This document shows positions 7,475 through 14,768 of a DNA stretch of 27,201 nt, piece after piece. How positions within the stretch are numbered: position 1 is the stretch's first letter; each line of letters opens with the position of its first letter. The position numbers and the translations under genes were made by a program. Under the pieces are notes generated by a model. That model ran no database searches, was not told the origin of the DNA, and saw only the letters and a program-made list of their open reading frames with translations. Origin of the DNA: Verrucomicrobiota bacterium (GTDB taxonomy: Bacteria; Verrucomicrobiota; Verrucomicrobiia; Chthoniobacterales; UBA10450). Location: the NCBI GenBank assembly GCA_003219225.1, contig QHPZ01000130.1, positions 1 through 27,201 of the forward strand. The letters are read 5' to 3'.

Positions 7475-8023
7475 TCACTCCAAATCGGCTGCTCGGTTGA
7501 GATTGCGAAAAAGATTCTGCTCGGTCACCGGGACGGCGACAACGCGCAGTTTTACGGCTGCGACAAGGCGGCTCGTCAATTTTTGCATAGAAAAATCATT
7601 ACCCTGCAGGACGCGGGCAAGATCGACACCGGCCTGGGCCGGATAAATCGCGGCGAGCGGTTCCGCGCGATCGCCGATCATCGGTAGCGCGCCGCAGCCC
7701 CAAAGCGCTCGCAGATAGGTGTGGGTCATGAACGGCATGTCGATTGCCAGCGCAAGCAGATGGCTCGTTCGGGTTTGCTCGAGCGCTGCAGCCAAACCAC
7801 TGAGCGGCCCGCGTGACGGCGCCGCGTCCGCGACGAATCGAATGTCACGCGGCCGCCAATGCGGATCGATTCGCGCGGAAAGCAAAAGCTCGGCGGGTTG
7901 CAATTTCCGCAGACAATTGAGCTGTATTTGCCACAGCGGGGTTCCATGAAAAAGCAGCGCCGCTTTGTCCTCACCCATGCGGCGCGATTCGCCGCCGGCC
8001 AGGAGCACCGCGCTTAGGTTCAT
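7475..8023 (-). CDS. mobA: Molybdenum cofactor guanylyltransferase
   Basis: MobA attaches GMP from GTP to molybdopterin, giving the bis-MGD cofactor used by formate dehydrogenases. The 182-residue protein begins MNLSAVLLAGGESRRMGEDKA, matching the nucleotide-binding loop LAGGxSxRMGxDK of the family. It also has a PLSGLAAALE segment and an acidic LAIDMPF motif expected to bind metal and nucleotide. The ATG at 8021-8023 is chosen because the family begins exactly here; the frame stays open upstream but only as antisense of other coding sequence. It overlaps the stop of the upstream MOSC gene as ATGA, so the pair is translationally coupled. It supplies cofactor to the neighbouring formate dehydrogenase. 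Confidence 0.9.
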   Translation of the reverse strand: MNLSAVLLAGGESRRMGEDKAALLFHGTPLWQIQLNCLRKLQPAELLLSARIDPHWRPRDIRFVADAAPSRGPLSGLAAALEQTRTSHLLALAIDMPFMTHTYLRALWGCGALPMIGDRAEPLAAIYPAQAGVDLARVLQGNDFSMQKLTSRLVAAVKLRVVAVPVTEQNLFRNLNRAADLE

Positions 8024-8493
8024 TTCAGCGATTCGAGAACGCGCGAGCGCAGCTCGCCGTCGTTCAGAATCTTTGCGCGCAACCCGCCGCGGCCTTTCAG
8101 GAATTGTTCCGCGCCCGGAGCGATCGCTCGGTCCATCCAGTAGCACGGGCGGCACTCGTCCGTTCCGTAAAAACGAATGCCTTGAAGTTCAAACTCCTGC
8201 CCGATCAGTTTGTTTAGATCGACATCTCGGGTGAGGACATTGCGGCGCACCGATGAGGGCGAACAATCCTGCAGTTCGAACGCGCGGCACAGCTCGGCGA
8301 AGACTTCGAGCGCGAAAAATGTGATCTGCCCTTTGTAATCATCTCGATAATCGAAGAACCGGTCACCGCGGATGCCGTGCCCGGCCACACATTCGATCAT
8401 CGGCACTTCGACTGTCGGATAATCGTCCGGTTCGCGGCCGTGATGGCCAAAGTAGTTGTGCCCAGGCGAAATGTAGAGATGACAGATTTGCAC
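8020..8493 (-). CDS. MOSC-domain protein
   Basis: This roughly 157-residue protein carries the MOSC domain found in molybdenum cofactor sulfurases and YiiM-like proteins. Key features are YISPGHNYFGHHG at the N-terminus, the VAGHGIRGDRFFDY motif, and the conserved Cys region CRPCYWMD followed by KGRGGLRAKIL. The start is uncertain: the frame is open for another 130 codons upstream, but that part is antisense to fdhD, so the GTG at 8491-8493 just before the domain is preferred. MOSC proteins handle sulfur or N-hydroxylated substrates near the molybdenum cofactor. Being coupled to mobA and head-to-head with fdhD, it may help mature the formate dehydrogenase, but that role is inferred only from position. 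Confidence 0.75.
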   Translation of the reverse strand: MQICHLYISPGHNYFGHHGREPDDYPTVEVPMIECVAGHGIRGDRFFDYRDDYKGQITFFALEVFAELCRAFELQDCSPSSVRRNVLTRDVDLNKLIGQEFELQGIRFYGTDECRPCYWMDRAIAPGAEQFLKGRGGLRAKILNDGELRSRVLESLK

Positions 8494-8523
8494 CGGCGCA
8501 ACAATATCGGAAGCGGCCTCAAG

Positions 8524-9366
8524 ATGAAAGAAAAGCCCGGAGTCGGACCCAGCCAGATCATCCGCCGCAAGGAAAACGCCGCGCTTGAATATCTCCACGA
8601 TGATCTGACGATCGAGGAGCCGCTCGAAATCGGGATCGGCGACAAGCCGCTGGCCACAACGATGCGAACGCCGGGCCACGATGACGAACTCGCCGCCGGC
8701 TTCCTTGTTTCCGAGGCGATTGTTCGTCGACGCAATCAGATCGCGAAGATTTCGGTCGCGAACCAGAACACGGTGATTGTCGATCTTGACGAGGGCGTTA
8801 AGCCGAAACTCGGTTCGGCACAACGTTTCGGGACGATCTCCTCCAGTTGCGGGATCTGCGGCAAAAACAGCATCGAAGCGATTCGGCAACATTTTCCGCC
8901 GATTCGAGCAACAGCGTTGCGGATCGACATCCCAACGTTGCTCTCATTCCCTGAACGGCTGCGGCAAGCGCAAAGCGATTTCGCGCGCACGGGCGGAATC
9001 CACGCCGCGGGCATATTCGAGATCGGCGGCGATTTGGAAATTGTCCGCGAAGATATCGGCCGTCACAATGCGGTCGATAAAGCGATCGGCCGCGCGTTCC
9101 TCGACGGCCTGCTCCCCTTAGATCGACATGTTCTGCTCGTCAGCGGCCGCGCTTCGTTCGAGATCGTGCAGAAAGCGCTCGCCGCCGGCATTCCGATTAT
9201 CGCCGCCGTGTCTGCGCCATCCACGCTCGCGGTAAGTTTTGCCCGTGAAAACAATCAAACGTTGATCGGGTTCCTCCGCCCGCCTTCGTTTAACGTCTAC
9301 GCGCACATCGAGCGGGTGATATTGGATGAGCAACAAGGAGCGGCGGCTTCCCAATCGCTGAGCTAA
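8524..9366 (+). CDS. fdhD: Formate dehydrogenase accessory sulfurtransferase FdhD
   Basis: FdhD passes sulfur from a cysteine desulfurase to the molybdenum cofactor, forming the sulfido ligand that formate dehydrogenase needs. This 280-residue protein has the sulfur-carrying CGICG motif (Cys109 and Cys112), HAAGIF, EDIGRHNAVDKAIG and SGRASFEIVQKA, all FdhD signatures. The ATG at 8524 is preferred because upstream in-frame sequence overlaps the divergent MOSC gene, though a slightly longer form from the ATG at 8479 is possible. Its end is convergent with the formate dehydrogenase operon, with a hairpin between them. Together with mobA and the MOSC gene it forms the maturation set for that enzyme. 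Confidence 0.94.
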   Translation: MKEKPGVGPSQIIRRKENAALEYLHDDLTIEEPLEIGIGDKPLATTMRTPGHDDELAAGFLVSEAIVRRRNQIAKISVANQNTVIVDLDEGVKPKLGSAQRFGTISSSCGICGKNSIEAIRQHFPPIRATALRIDIPTLLSFPERLRQAQSDFARTGGIHAAGIFEIGGDLEIVREDIGRHNAVDKAIGRAFLDGLLPLDRHVLLVSGRASFEIVQKALAAGIPIIAAVSAPSTLAVSFARENNQTLIGFLRPPSFNVYAHIERVILDEQQGAAASQSLS

Positions 9367-9373
9367 CGACCAA

Positions 9374-9408
9374 ACGGCGGTCTGAAGACCGCCGCGCCTT
9401 GCTTTTTA
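9374..9408. terminator. Bidirectional terminator candidate between fdhD and the FDH operon
   Basis: The hairpin GGCGGTC-TGAA-GACCGCC (about 9377-9394) is followed on the plus strand by a T-rich stretch (CTTTTTATTTTT). It sits in the 39-base gap between two convergent genes, where a terminator is expected. Confidence 0.6.
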
Positions 9409-10386
9409 TTTTTCTTGCGACGCGAACACCGCTTCGGGATCGCAGGCGGAAACTTTTCCGGCCGCAAGCCATCCGAAACGGCTGAGTAACGCGCCGATTA
9501 AGAACGAAATCGCGGCGAACGGAACAAAACCCAATGCACGAAGGACGAGTGCAAGCGGCCCGCTGAAAATCTCGCCGCCGCGAATGATCCAGCCCGACTG
9601 TGCTTCGTGCAAAGCGCGGTCGGCGGCGCCGTGTTTGTTCATTTCAAGCGAAATCCAGAGCGCGCACTCAATTCCAGCGGCGAAAAATCCGAGCGCGTTG
9701 AGCGGCGCGACTCGATAGCCGAGCAATTCGAGCAAAGCCGCGGCCGAACCGATCCCAGCGGTTCCGAAATGAATCGGAAGGAGAACGCGATGGAGATACC
9801 ACGCCGGGATCGCAGTCGCGCCAAGCAGCACGCCGGTATACGTGGCGAGCAGCACGCCCCAAAATGCCGAGGCAAAAACGAGCGACCCGGCGGCGATCTT
9901 GATGAACTGGTCGAGGTCGCCCGCGAAAACGTGTCGCGCATGAAGTTCGACTGCCAGCAACGCGGGAATTGAACAGGCCCCAAAGATCGTAACGACCCAC
10001 GCGCCGACCGACATGGGCGATTGGTATTTGAAGACCCGCAGCATGTTGATGAACAGGCGCGGTCGGCCTAAATCCATGGTCAACAAAATCGGTGAGATAA
10101 TTGCGCCGATCGCCGCGAGCAAGATCGACATCCGCGCACGATCGAGATGATGAAAGACCGCCGACACGAGCGCGATGAGCGCGGCCATTCCAGCAATACC
10201 GCCGATGAAAAAATAAACTGGAATTTCCCAGGTCCAGACCGGCGGTTTTAGGAGCGGCTGGCCATAGTACCCAACCCGGCGCGGAATCGGGCCGCCGGCA
10301 ACATCGACACCGCGACCCCGGACGATCCCTTTCCCCCAAGCTTCCTCCCGAAGCTCGTCCAGTCGTTCTTCGTCAGACATGGCCAT
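9406..10386 (-). CDS. NrfD/PsrC-family membrane subunit of formate dehydrogenase
   Basis: This 326-residue polytopic membrane protein is of the NrfD/PsrC type, the quinone-reactive subunit of several molybdoenzyme complexes. Visible features are a cytoplasmic N-terminal arm (about 1-45), the first helix WEIPVYFFIGGIAGMAALIA, the conserved LLTMDLGRPRLFINMLRVFKYQSPMSVGAW segment and about eight hydrophobic helices. It takes the place of the cytochrome b subunit (FdnI) of E. coli formate dehydrogenase-N, so electrons from formate would go to the quinone pool without a heme b subunit. Its ATG overlaps the stop of the iron-sulfur gene (TGATG), so the genes are coupled. Confidence 0.9.
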   Translation of the reverse strand: MAMSDEERLDELREEAWGKGIVRGRGVDVAGGPIPRRVGYYGQPLLKPPVWTWEIPVYFFIGGIAGMAALIALVSAVFHHLDRARMSILLAAIGAIISPILLTMDLGRPRLFINMLRVFKYQSPMSVGAWVVTIFGACSIPALLAVELHARHVFAGDLDQFIKIAAGSLVFASAFWGVLLATYTGVLLGATAIPAWYLHRVLLPIHFGTAGIGSAAALLELLGYRVAPLNALGFFAAGIECALWISLEMNKHGAADRALHEAQSGWIIRGGEIFSGPLALVLRALGFVPFAAISFLIGALLSRFGWLAAGKVSACDPEAVFASQEK

Positions 10387-11246
10387 CAGGCAAAAAAGAA
10401 GAACGTCGCGAAGACAACCAAAATCGCCGCGATCATAGTGGCGAATGCAGAGAGCCAGGCGGACCTCAGATAAATTGTCGGGACCTCCGGCTTCGGAGGA
10501 AGTCCATAGGCTTCCGGTTCGCCCAGAATTAAAAAGAAAGCGTGAATGCCGCGGACACTTGTTTCCTGCGGATCGTAAAGTTGCGCGTCACCGTAACCGT
10601 TCTCGCGCAACTGGCGCACGCGCTCATGCGCACGGGCGCGCAGATCGTCGAGCCGTCCGAAGACGATCGATTCGGTCGGACAAACTTTCGCGCAGGCCGG
10701 CACGAGCCCGCTCTTTTGTCGATCATAACAAAACGTGCATTTGAAAGCGCCGCCGGCGTCGGCCAGCGGCTCGGGGCGACGATCGATCACGCCGAAGGGG
10801 CACGAGACGACGCAATAACCGCAGCCGTTACAGACATCGTTCTGCACAAAAACCGAGCCGACCTCGGTGCGAATAATCGAGCCGGTCGGACAGGCTTCGA
10901 GGCAACCGGCTTCCTCGCAATGTTTGCAGACGTCGGAGAGAAAAACCCATCGGAACGGATCTGCCCCGTCGCCTGAAGAGCCGACGATCTGATTTCCTTT
11001 TTGTCGATCCTGCTCGAGAAACAGCACGTGTCGCCACGTGGATGCGCCGAGCCGGCCGGTGTTGTCGTAGGAACTGCCCGACCAGGTGAAGCCGTCATCC
11101 GGCACTTCGTTCCATTCCTTGCACGCGACCTCGCACGCTTTGCAGCCGATGCAGACCGTTGGGTCGGTGAAGAAACCGACGTCGACGTTTTCCCGCACAT
11201 AATTGTGGCGGCGTTGGTTCGTGCTCTGCGTGCCTTCGCCGATCAT
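10386..11246 (-). CDS. Formate dehydrogenase iron-sulfur subunit (four [4Fe-4S] clusters)
   Basis: This 286-residue electron-transfer subunit resembles FdnH/HybA/DmsB-type proteins. Four Cys groups are seen in order: CIGCKACEVAC, CKHCEEAGCLEACP, CNGCGYCVVSCP and CTFCYDRQ...CAKVCP, enough for four [4Fe-4S] clusters. A single hydrophobic helix near residues 262-285 anchors the C-terminus, as in FdnH. No twin-arginine signal is visible. It should carry electrons from the catalytic subunit to the NrfD-type protein encoded directly after it. Between this gene and the end of the catalytic gene lie 100 bases filled mostly by a palindromic element (11254-11334). Confidence 0.94.
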   Translation of the reverse strand: MIGEGTQSTNQRRHNYVRENVDVGFFTDPTVCIGCKACEVACKEWNEVPDDGFTWSGSSYDNTGRLGASTWRHVLFLEQDRQKGNQIVGSSGDGADPFRWVFLSDVCKHCEEAGCLEACPTGSIIRTEVGSVFVQNDVCNGCGYCVVSCPFGVIDRRPEPLADAGGAFKCTFCYDRQKSGLVPACAKVCPTESIVFGRLDDLRARAHERVRQLRENGYGDAQLYDPQETSVRGIHAFFLILGEPEAYGLPPKPEVPTIYLRSAWLSAFATMIAAILVVFATFFFFA

Positions 11247-11253
11247 GAATTTC

Positions 11254-11334
11254 GGTAGGGATCCCGCAGTTGCGGGAGGCCGTTCGCAACTTGCGTCCCG
11301 CGATCACGGCGCGCCCGGCGGTCGCGCCCTATCA
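11254..11334. repeat. Two-hairpin palindromic element within the FDH operon
   Basis: It starts GGTAGGG and ends CCCTATC, with a CCCGCA/TGCGGG hairpin on the left and the same GGCGCG/CGCGCC hairpin on the right as the element at 439-500. It fills the spacer between the catalytic and iron-sulfur genes and could act as an mRNA-processing or stabilising structure. Confidence 0.78.
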
Positions 11335-11346
11335 TTTTCTGTGCGC

Positions 11347-14300
11347 TCATTCTGCTTTGCCGTGTTTGCCCTGGCCGCGGGAAAATTTTCCGCCGGTCGG
11401 CGCGCCTGGCGGCGGTTGTTCGGGGTGCAGATTCGGCGGCCCGCTTTGCGGCGCGTAGCGGTCAAGCCAATCGCGATACGCGGCGCCGCGCGGCAAACGT
11501 CCGGGGACGATATTGCAACTCATCGCCTTGGATTCCATGATCGTGACGTTGGGTTCGCCGGAGATCGCGACGAGATCGTTGGCGGCGTCGCCGCGCAGAG
11601 GCCCAGCGGTCCCAAAATGAAATGGGATCGCGACCTGATGCACGGTCTGGCCGTTCAACTGCATCGCTCGAATTCGCCGGCTCACGAGTGCGCGCGCTTC
11701 GATCGCGCCGCGCAGCGTCACGAGACAAACATAATCGCGATTGTCGATCTTGAGATCGGTCGCGAGCTCGGGCGAAATCTCGACAAACATTTCCGGCTGC
11801 AACTCGGCGAGATGACTGAGAAATCGCGACATGCCGCCGGCGGTATGATGTTCAGTCAACCGGTAGGTCGTCAGCACAAACGGAAACCGGGGATCGCCCG
11901 GCGGCGCGAAGCGGTTTTCGCCGCGCGTGAACCAGTTCACGACCGGGTTGGTATCGCGCGAGTAAAGCTCGTTGCGCACCGGCGATTCGAGCGGCTCGTA
12001 GTGCGTCGGGAAGGGTCCATCCTGCAAACCTTTCGGCACAAACAGCCAACCGAGCCCGTCCTCATGCAAAATGAACGGCGCATCGCCGCGCTGGCCATCG
12101 AGGCCGGATTGTCCGTCCTTTGGAATGTGATCAGGCGACTTGTTAGGCTTGAAATCGGGTACGTCGATGCCGGTCCATTTTTCCGATTCCCACCAGACGA
12201 GCTTTTTGCGCTCGCTCCACGGCGCGCCGTCTGGTTTGGCGCTGGCGCGATTGTAAATGATTCGCCGATCGCTTGGCCAGGCAAAGCCCCAGCCGTGTCC
12301 GAGATAATCTCGCGACTGGCGCGTGTTGGCTTTATTGACGCCGTCTCGATTAAAAACGCCGGAGTAAATCCAGCAGCCGCACGCGGTTGAACCGTCGGCC
12401 TTCAGTTCGTTGTAATCAGCGACCTGCGGCCCGTGATGGCTTTGACCTTGTCGATCTTGCGGGAAGAGAACGCCGCCGTGCGGGCCGCGGTCAGCGACCG
12501 CGGCTACATGATCAGTGTGCCAGCCGTTGATCTCGGCGAGGACGGCTTCCATTTTCGGTTCGCCGATCTCATCCTCTGCGTACCACCAGTCGAGCGCGCG
12601 CAGCGGTTCGTCGATCAGGTCGTTTGACGCTCGTGCTTTCTCGATCAAGCGGAGCGCGAGCTGATGAATAAACCACGCTTCGGATCGACAATCGCCGGGG
12701 GGATCGACCGCTTTTTCGCGCCACTGCAGCAAACGTTGCGTGTTCGTGAACGCACCTTCTTTTTCGGCGTGACCGGCGGCCGGCAAAAAGAAAACTTCCG
12801 TCTCGATTTCCTCGGTTTTTAGTTCGCCGCGCTCGATTTCGGGCGAATCGCGCCAGAACGTAGCCGGCTCGATCTCGACCATGTCGCGGACGACAAACCA
12901 TTTCAGTTTCGCCATCGATTTGCGCTGAAAACGCGAGTTCGGCGCACCCACAGCCGAATTTTGTCCCATCAAAAACATGCCATCCATTTTTCCGTCGGCG
13001 ATGGCGTAGAGATATTCGAAGAAAGAATGGTCGTCGGTAATTTTTGGGATCCAATTGTAACCGAAATCATTTTCCGCAGTCGCGCGCTTGCCGTAGTACG
13101 CTTTCATCAAGCTGAGGAAATAATTCGGGAAGTTCGACCACAGGCCGGTGGGTTGGGTGTAATCGACCAGAGCCCGGTCTGGTCGTGTGCACATCGAGGT
13201 ATTGTTGCAGCGTTTGCTCTTTTTCAGCGCGCGGCATCGCGAGATAGCCGGGCAAAATATCGTAGAGCGTCGGGATATCGGTTGAGCCCTGGATCGAAGC
13301 GTGGCCGCGCAGGGCGAGAATGCCGCCGCCGGGACGTCCGATATTTCCAAGCAGCAGTTGCAGGATCGACGCCGTGCGAATGATCTGGACGCCTTTCGAG
13401 TGCTGCGTCCAGCCAACCGCGTAACAGATCGCAGCGGTTTTATCCGGACCGGACGCGCGCACAAGCGCGTCGGCGACTTTTTGAAATACCGGCGGCGGAA
13501 TACCGCAGACCTTCTCGACGATTTCGGGTGTGTAGCGGGCGAAATGACGTTTAAGCTTCTGGAAGACGCATTGTCGATCTTGCAGCGTGAAATCGCGCTC
13601 GGGAAAGCTCAGGCGGTCGCCTTTGTATTGCCAGCTCTGCATCTCGTAGGCGCGGCGATCTTCCTTCCAGCCAGAGAAATAGCCGTCGCCGTCGTCTTCC
13701 GGGTCGCGGTAATCGTCCCGCAAAATGCAGGACGCATTGGTGTAGTGAACGATGTAGTCGCGGAAGAAAAGATTGTTCTCGATGATGTGCCGGACGAGCC
13801 CGCCGAGGAAAGCGATGTCGCTGCCGGCACGGATCGGCGCCCAAATGTCGGCGAGCGCGCTTGTGCGCGAGAACCGCGGATCGACATGAATGATGGTCGC
13901 GCCGCGCTCTTTTGCTTTCATGACCCAGCGGAACCCGACCGGGTGCGCTTCGGCCATGGATGAGCCCTGGATCAAGATGCAATCGGCATTGGCCAGGTCT
14001 TGTTGCGCGGTCGTAGCTCCGCCCCGGCCGAAGGAGGTGCCCAGACCGGGCACCGTGCTGGAATGTCATATCCGCGCCTGATTGGAGACGCACACCATGC
14101 CGAGGCCGGCGGTGAACAGCTTTTTAATGAGATAATTTTCCTCGTTGTCGAGTGTCGCGCCGCCGAGGTGGCAGATCGCGGTCGTGTGATTGATCGTCGA
14201 TCCGTTGGCTTGCCGAACGAAGGTGCGCTTGCGCGATTCCCACACGCGCTCGGCCACCATGTCCATCGCGCGGTCGAGGGAAATGTCCATCCACTCTTTG

Positions 14301-14629
14301 GCGCGCGGGGCGCGGTATTTCACTTTCGTTTCGCGCCGCGAATGAGTGAGCAGCTGATATGAGGCCGCGCCTTTGGGGCAAAGATTACCCTGGCTGATCG
14401 GCGATTCCGGATCGCCTTCGATCGAGATCAGTTTGCCATCCTTGTGGTAAATGAGCTGGCCGCAGCCGACGCCGCAGTATGGACAGATCGAGCGCGCGAC
14501 CTGGGCATTATCGATCCTGGCCCGGAGATTTCGCGTTTTCTCCGAGACCGCCTCCAGGCCGGTGCCATCCTTGCGTTCGCGGAGCTGCCGAACGAAAGGC
14601 CATTTCCAGAGCAAACCGGTCAACGACAT
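11347..14629 (-). CDS. fdhG: Selenocysteine-containing formate dehydrogenase catalytic subunit (one-base frameshift)
   Basis: This is the molybdopterin catalytic subunit of a membrane-linked formate dehydrogenase, oxidising formate to CO2. It reads as three frames. Part 1 (14629-14069) holds the [4Fe-4S] motif C49, C52, C56, C84 and ends SNQARI. An in-frame TGA (14068-14066) follows where FdnG has SNQAR-Sec-H, and the reading continues H-SSTVPGLGTSFGRG. This is Sec188, and a SECIS hairpin follows. The second break is different: near 13172-13177 the frame slips by one base, from QQYLDVHTTRP to DYTQPTGLWSNFPNYF, with good family sequence on both sides. Total length without the slip is about 1,090 residues. 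No twin-arginine signal is seen (start MSLTGLLWKWPF). The start has a clear GAGGAAAT ribosome site. A half palindromic element (12485-12507) is translated within it. Confidence 0.92.
12485..12507 (-). repeat. Half palindromic element inside the FDH catalytic gene
   Basis: On the minus strand, GTAGCC followed by CGGTCGCTGACCGCGG is the left half of the element found whole at 19262-19310. It is translated in frame as VAAVADRGP just before the DDGST-like segment of the enzyme. Confidence 0.7.
14036..14068 (-). promoter_or_regulatory. Selenocysteine TGA codon and bacterial SECIS hairpin
   Basis: Reading the minus strand, the TGA (14068-14066) is followed by 11 bases and then a perfect 7-bp stem GGTGCCC/GGGCACC enclosing the loop GGTCT (14047-14043). 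As I recall it, the E. coli fdhF SECIS has the same GGUCU loop, 18 bases after its UGA; here the distance is also 18. SelB would bind this loop to deliver Sec-tRNA. Other genes in the window (glmM, mobA, MOSC, iron-sulfur subunit) end normally with TGA, so TGA is not generally reassigned. Confidence 0.9.
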
Positions 14630-14681
14630 GATTTCCTCAACACCCGCGCGCTGTCCGCATTTTAGGATGAAGGTTTTAGAT

Positions 14682-14700
14682 TGGCGAGTTCAAACCGCCA
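14682..14700. promoter_or_regulatory. Inverted repeat in the divergent FDH/kinase intergenic region
   Basis: TGGCGAGTTCAAACCGCCA has TGGCG/CGCCA arms around a 9-base centre. It lies 53 bases upstream of the formate dehydrogenase ATG on one side and about 70 bases upstream of the kinase start on the other, a place where an operator for either gene would be expected. Confidence 0.3.
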
Positions 14701-14710
14701 GCGCGTCGAC

Positions 14711-14726
14711 CGGCACGACCACTGCT
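14711..14726 (+). promoter_or_regulatory. Sigma54 -24/-12 promoter candidate for the cNMP-kinase gene
   Basis: CGGCACGACCACTGCT matches the sigma54 consensus TGGCACGRNNNTTGCW at 14 of 16 positions and keeps the essential GG-N10-GC spacing. It ends 42 bases before the proposed ATG of the kinase gene. The window also encodes an NtrC-type sigma54 activator. Confidence 0.4.
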
Positions 14727-14768
14727 TCTCCAGAACGCGGCAAAGCTTGGAGGGCGGGCCCAATCACA

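Noticed and set aside
8494..8892. Extended N-terminal part of the MOSC protein on the minus strand
   Set aside because: The added residues are antisense of fdhD, show no family similarity and precede a complete MOSC domain; a GTG at 8493 is a better start.
9374..9394. GGTCTGAA resembling the Neisseria uptake sequence (GCCGTCTGAA)
   Set aside because: It occurs once and is the loop side of a perfect hairpin between convergent genes, so a terminator explains it; the overrepresented word in this window is GATCGACA instead.
11203..12390. Open frame of 395 codons on the plus strand
   Set aside because: It is antisense to the formate dehydrogenase catalytic and iron-sulfur genes, and its sequence is Arg-rich without domain features.
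13186..13194. ATG after the frameshift as the start of a separate C-terminal subunit of formate dehydrogenase
   Set aside because: No ribosome site precedes it, and the sequence is a continuous homolog of the single-chain enzyme; a one-base indel is simpler.
14066..14068. TGA in the formate dehydrogenase gene as an inactivating stop
   Set aside because: It lies at the known Sec position of FdnG-type enzymes, with a SECIS hairpin right behind it and family sequence continuing in the same frame.
14451..14768. N-terminal extension of the cNMP-binding kinase
   Set aside because: The extension is antisense to the start of the formate dehydrogenase gene, looks non-biological (Ser/Arg/Pro-rich), and the cNMP domain is complete without it.
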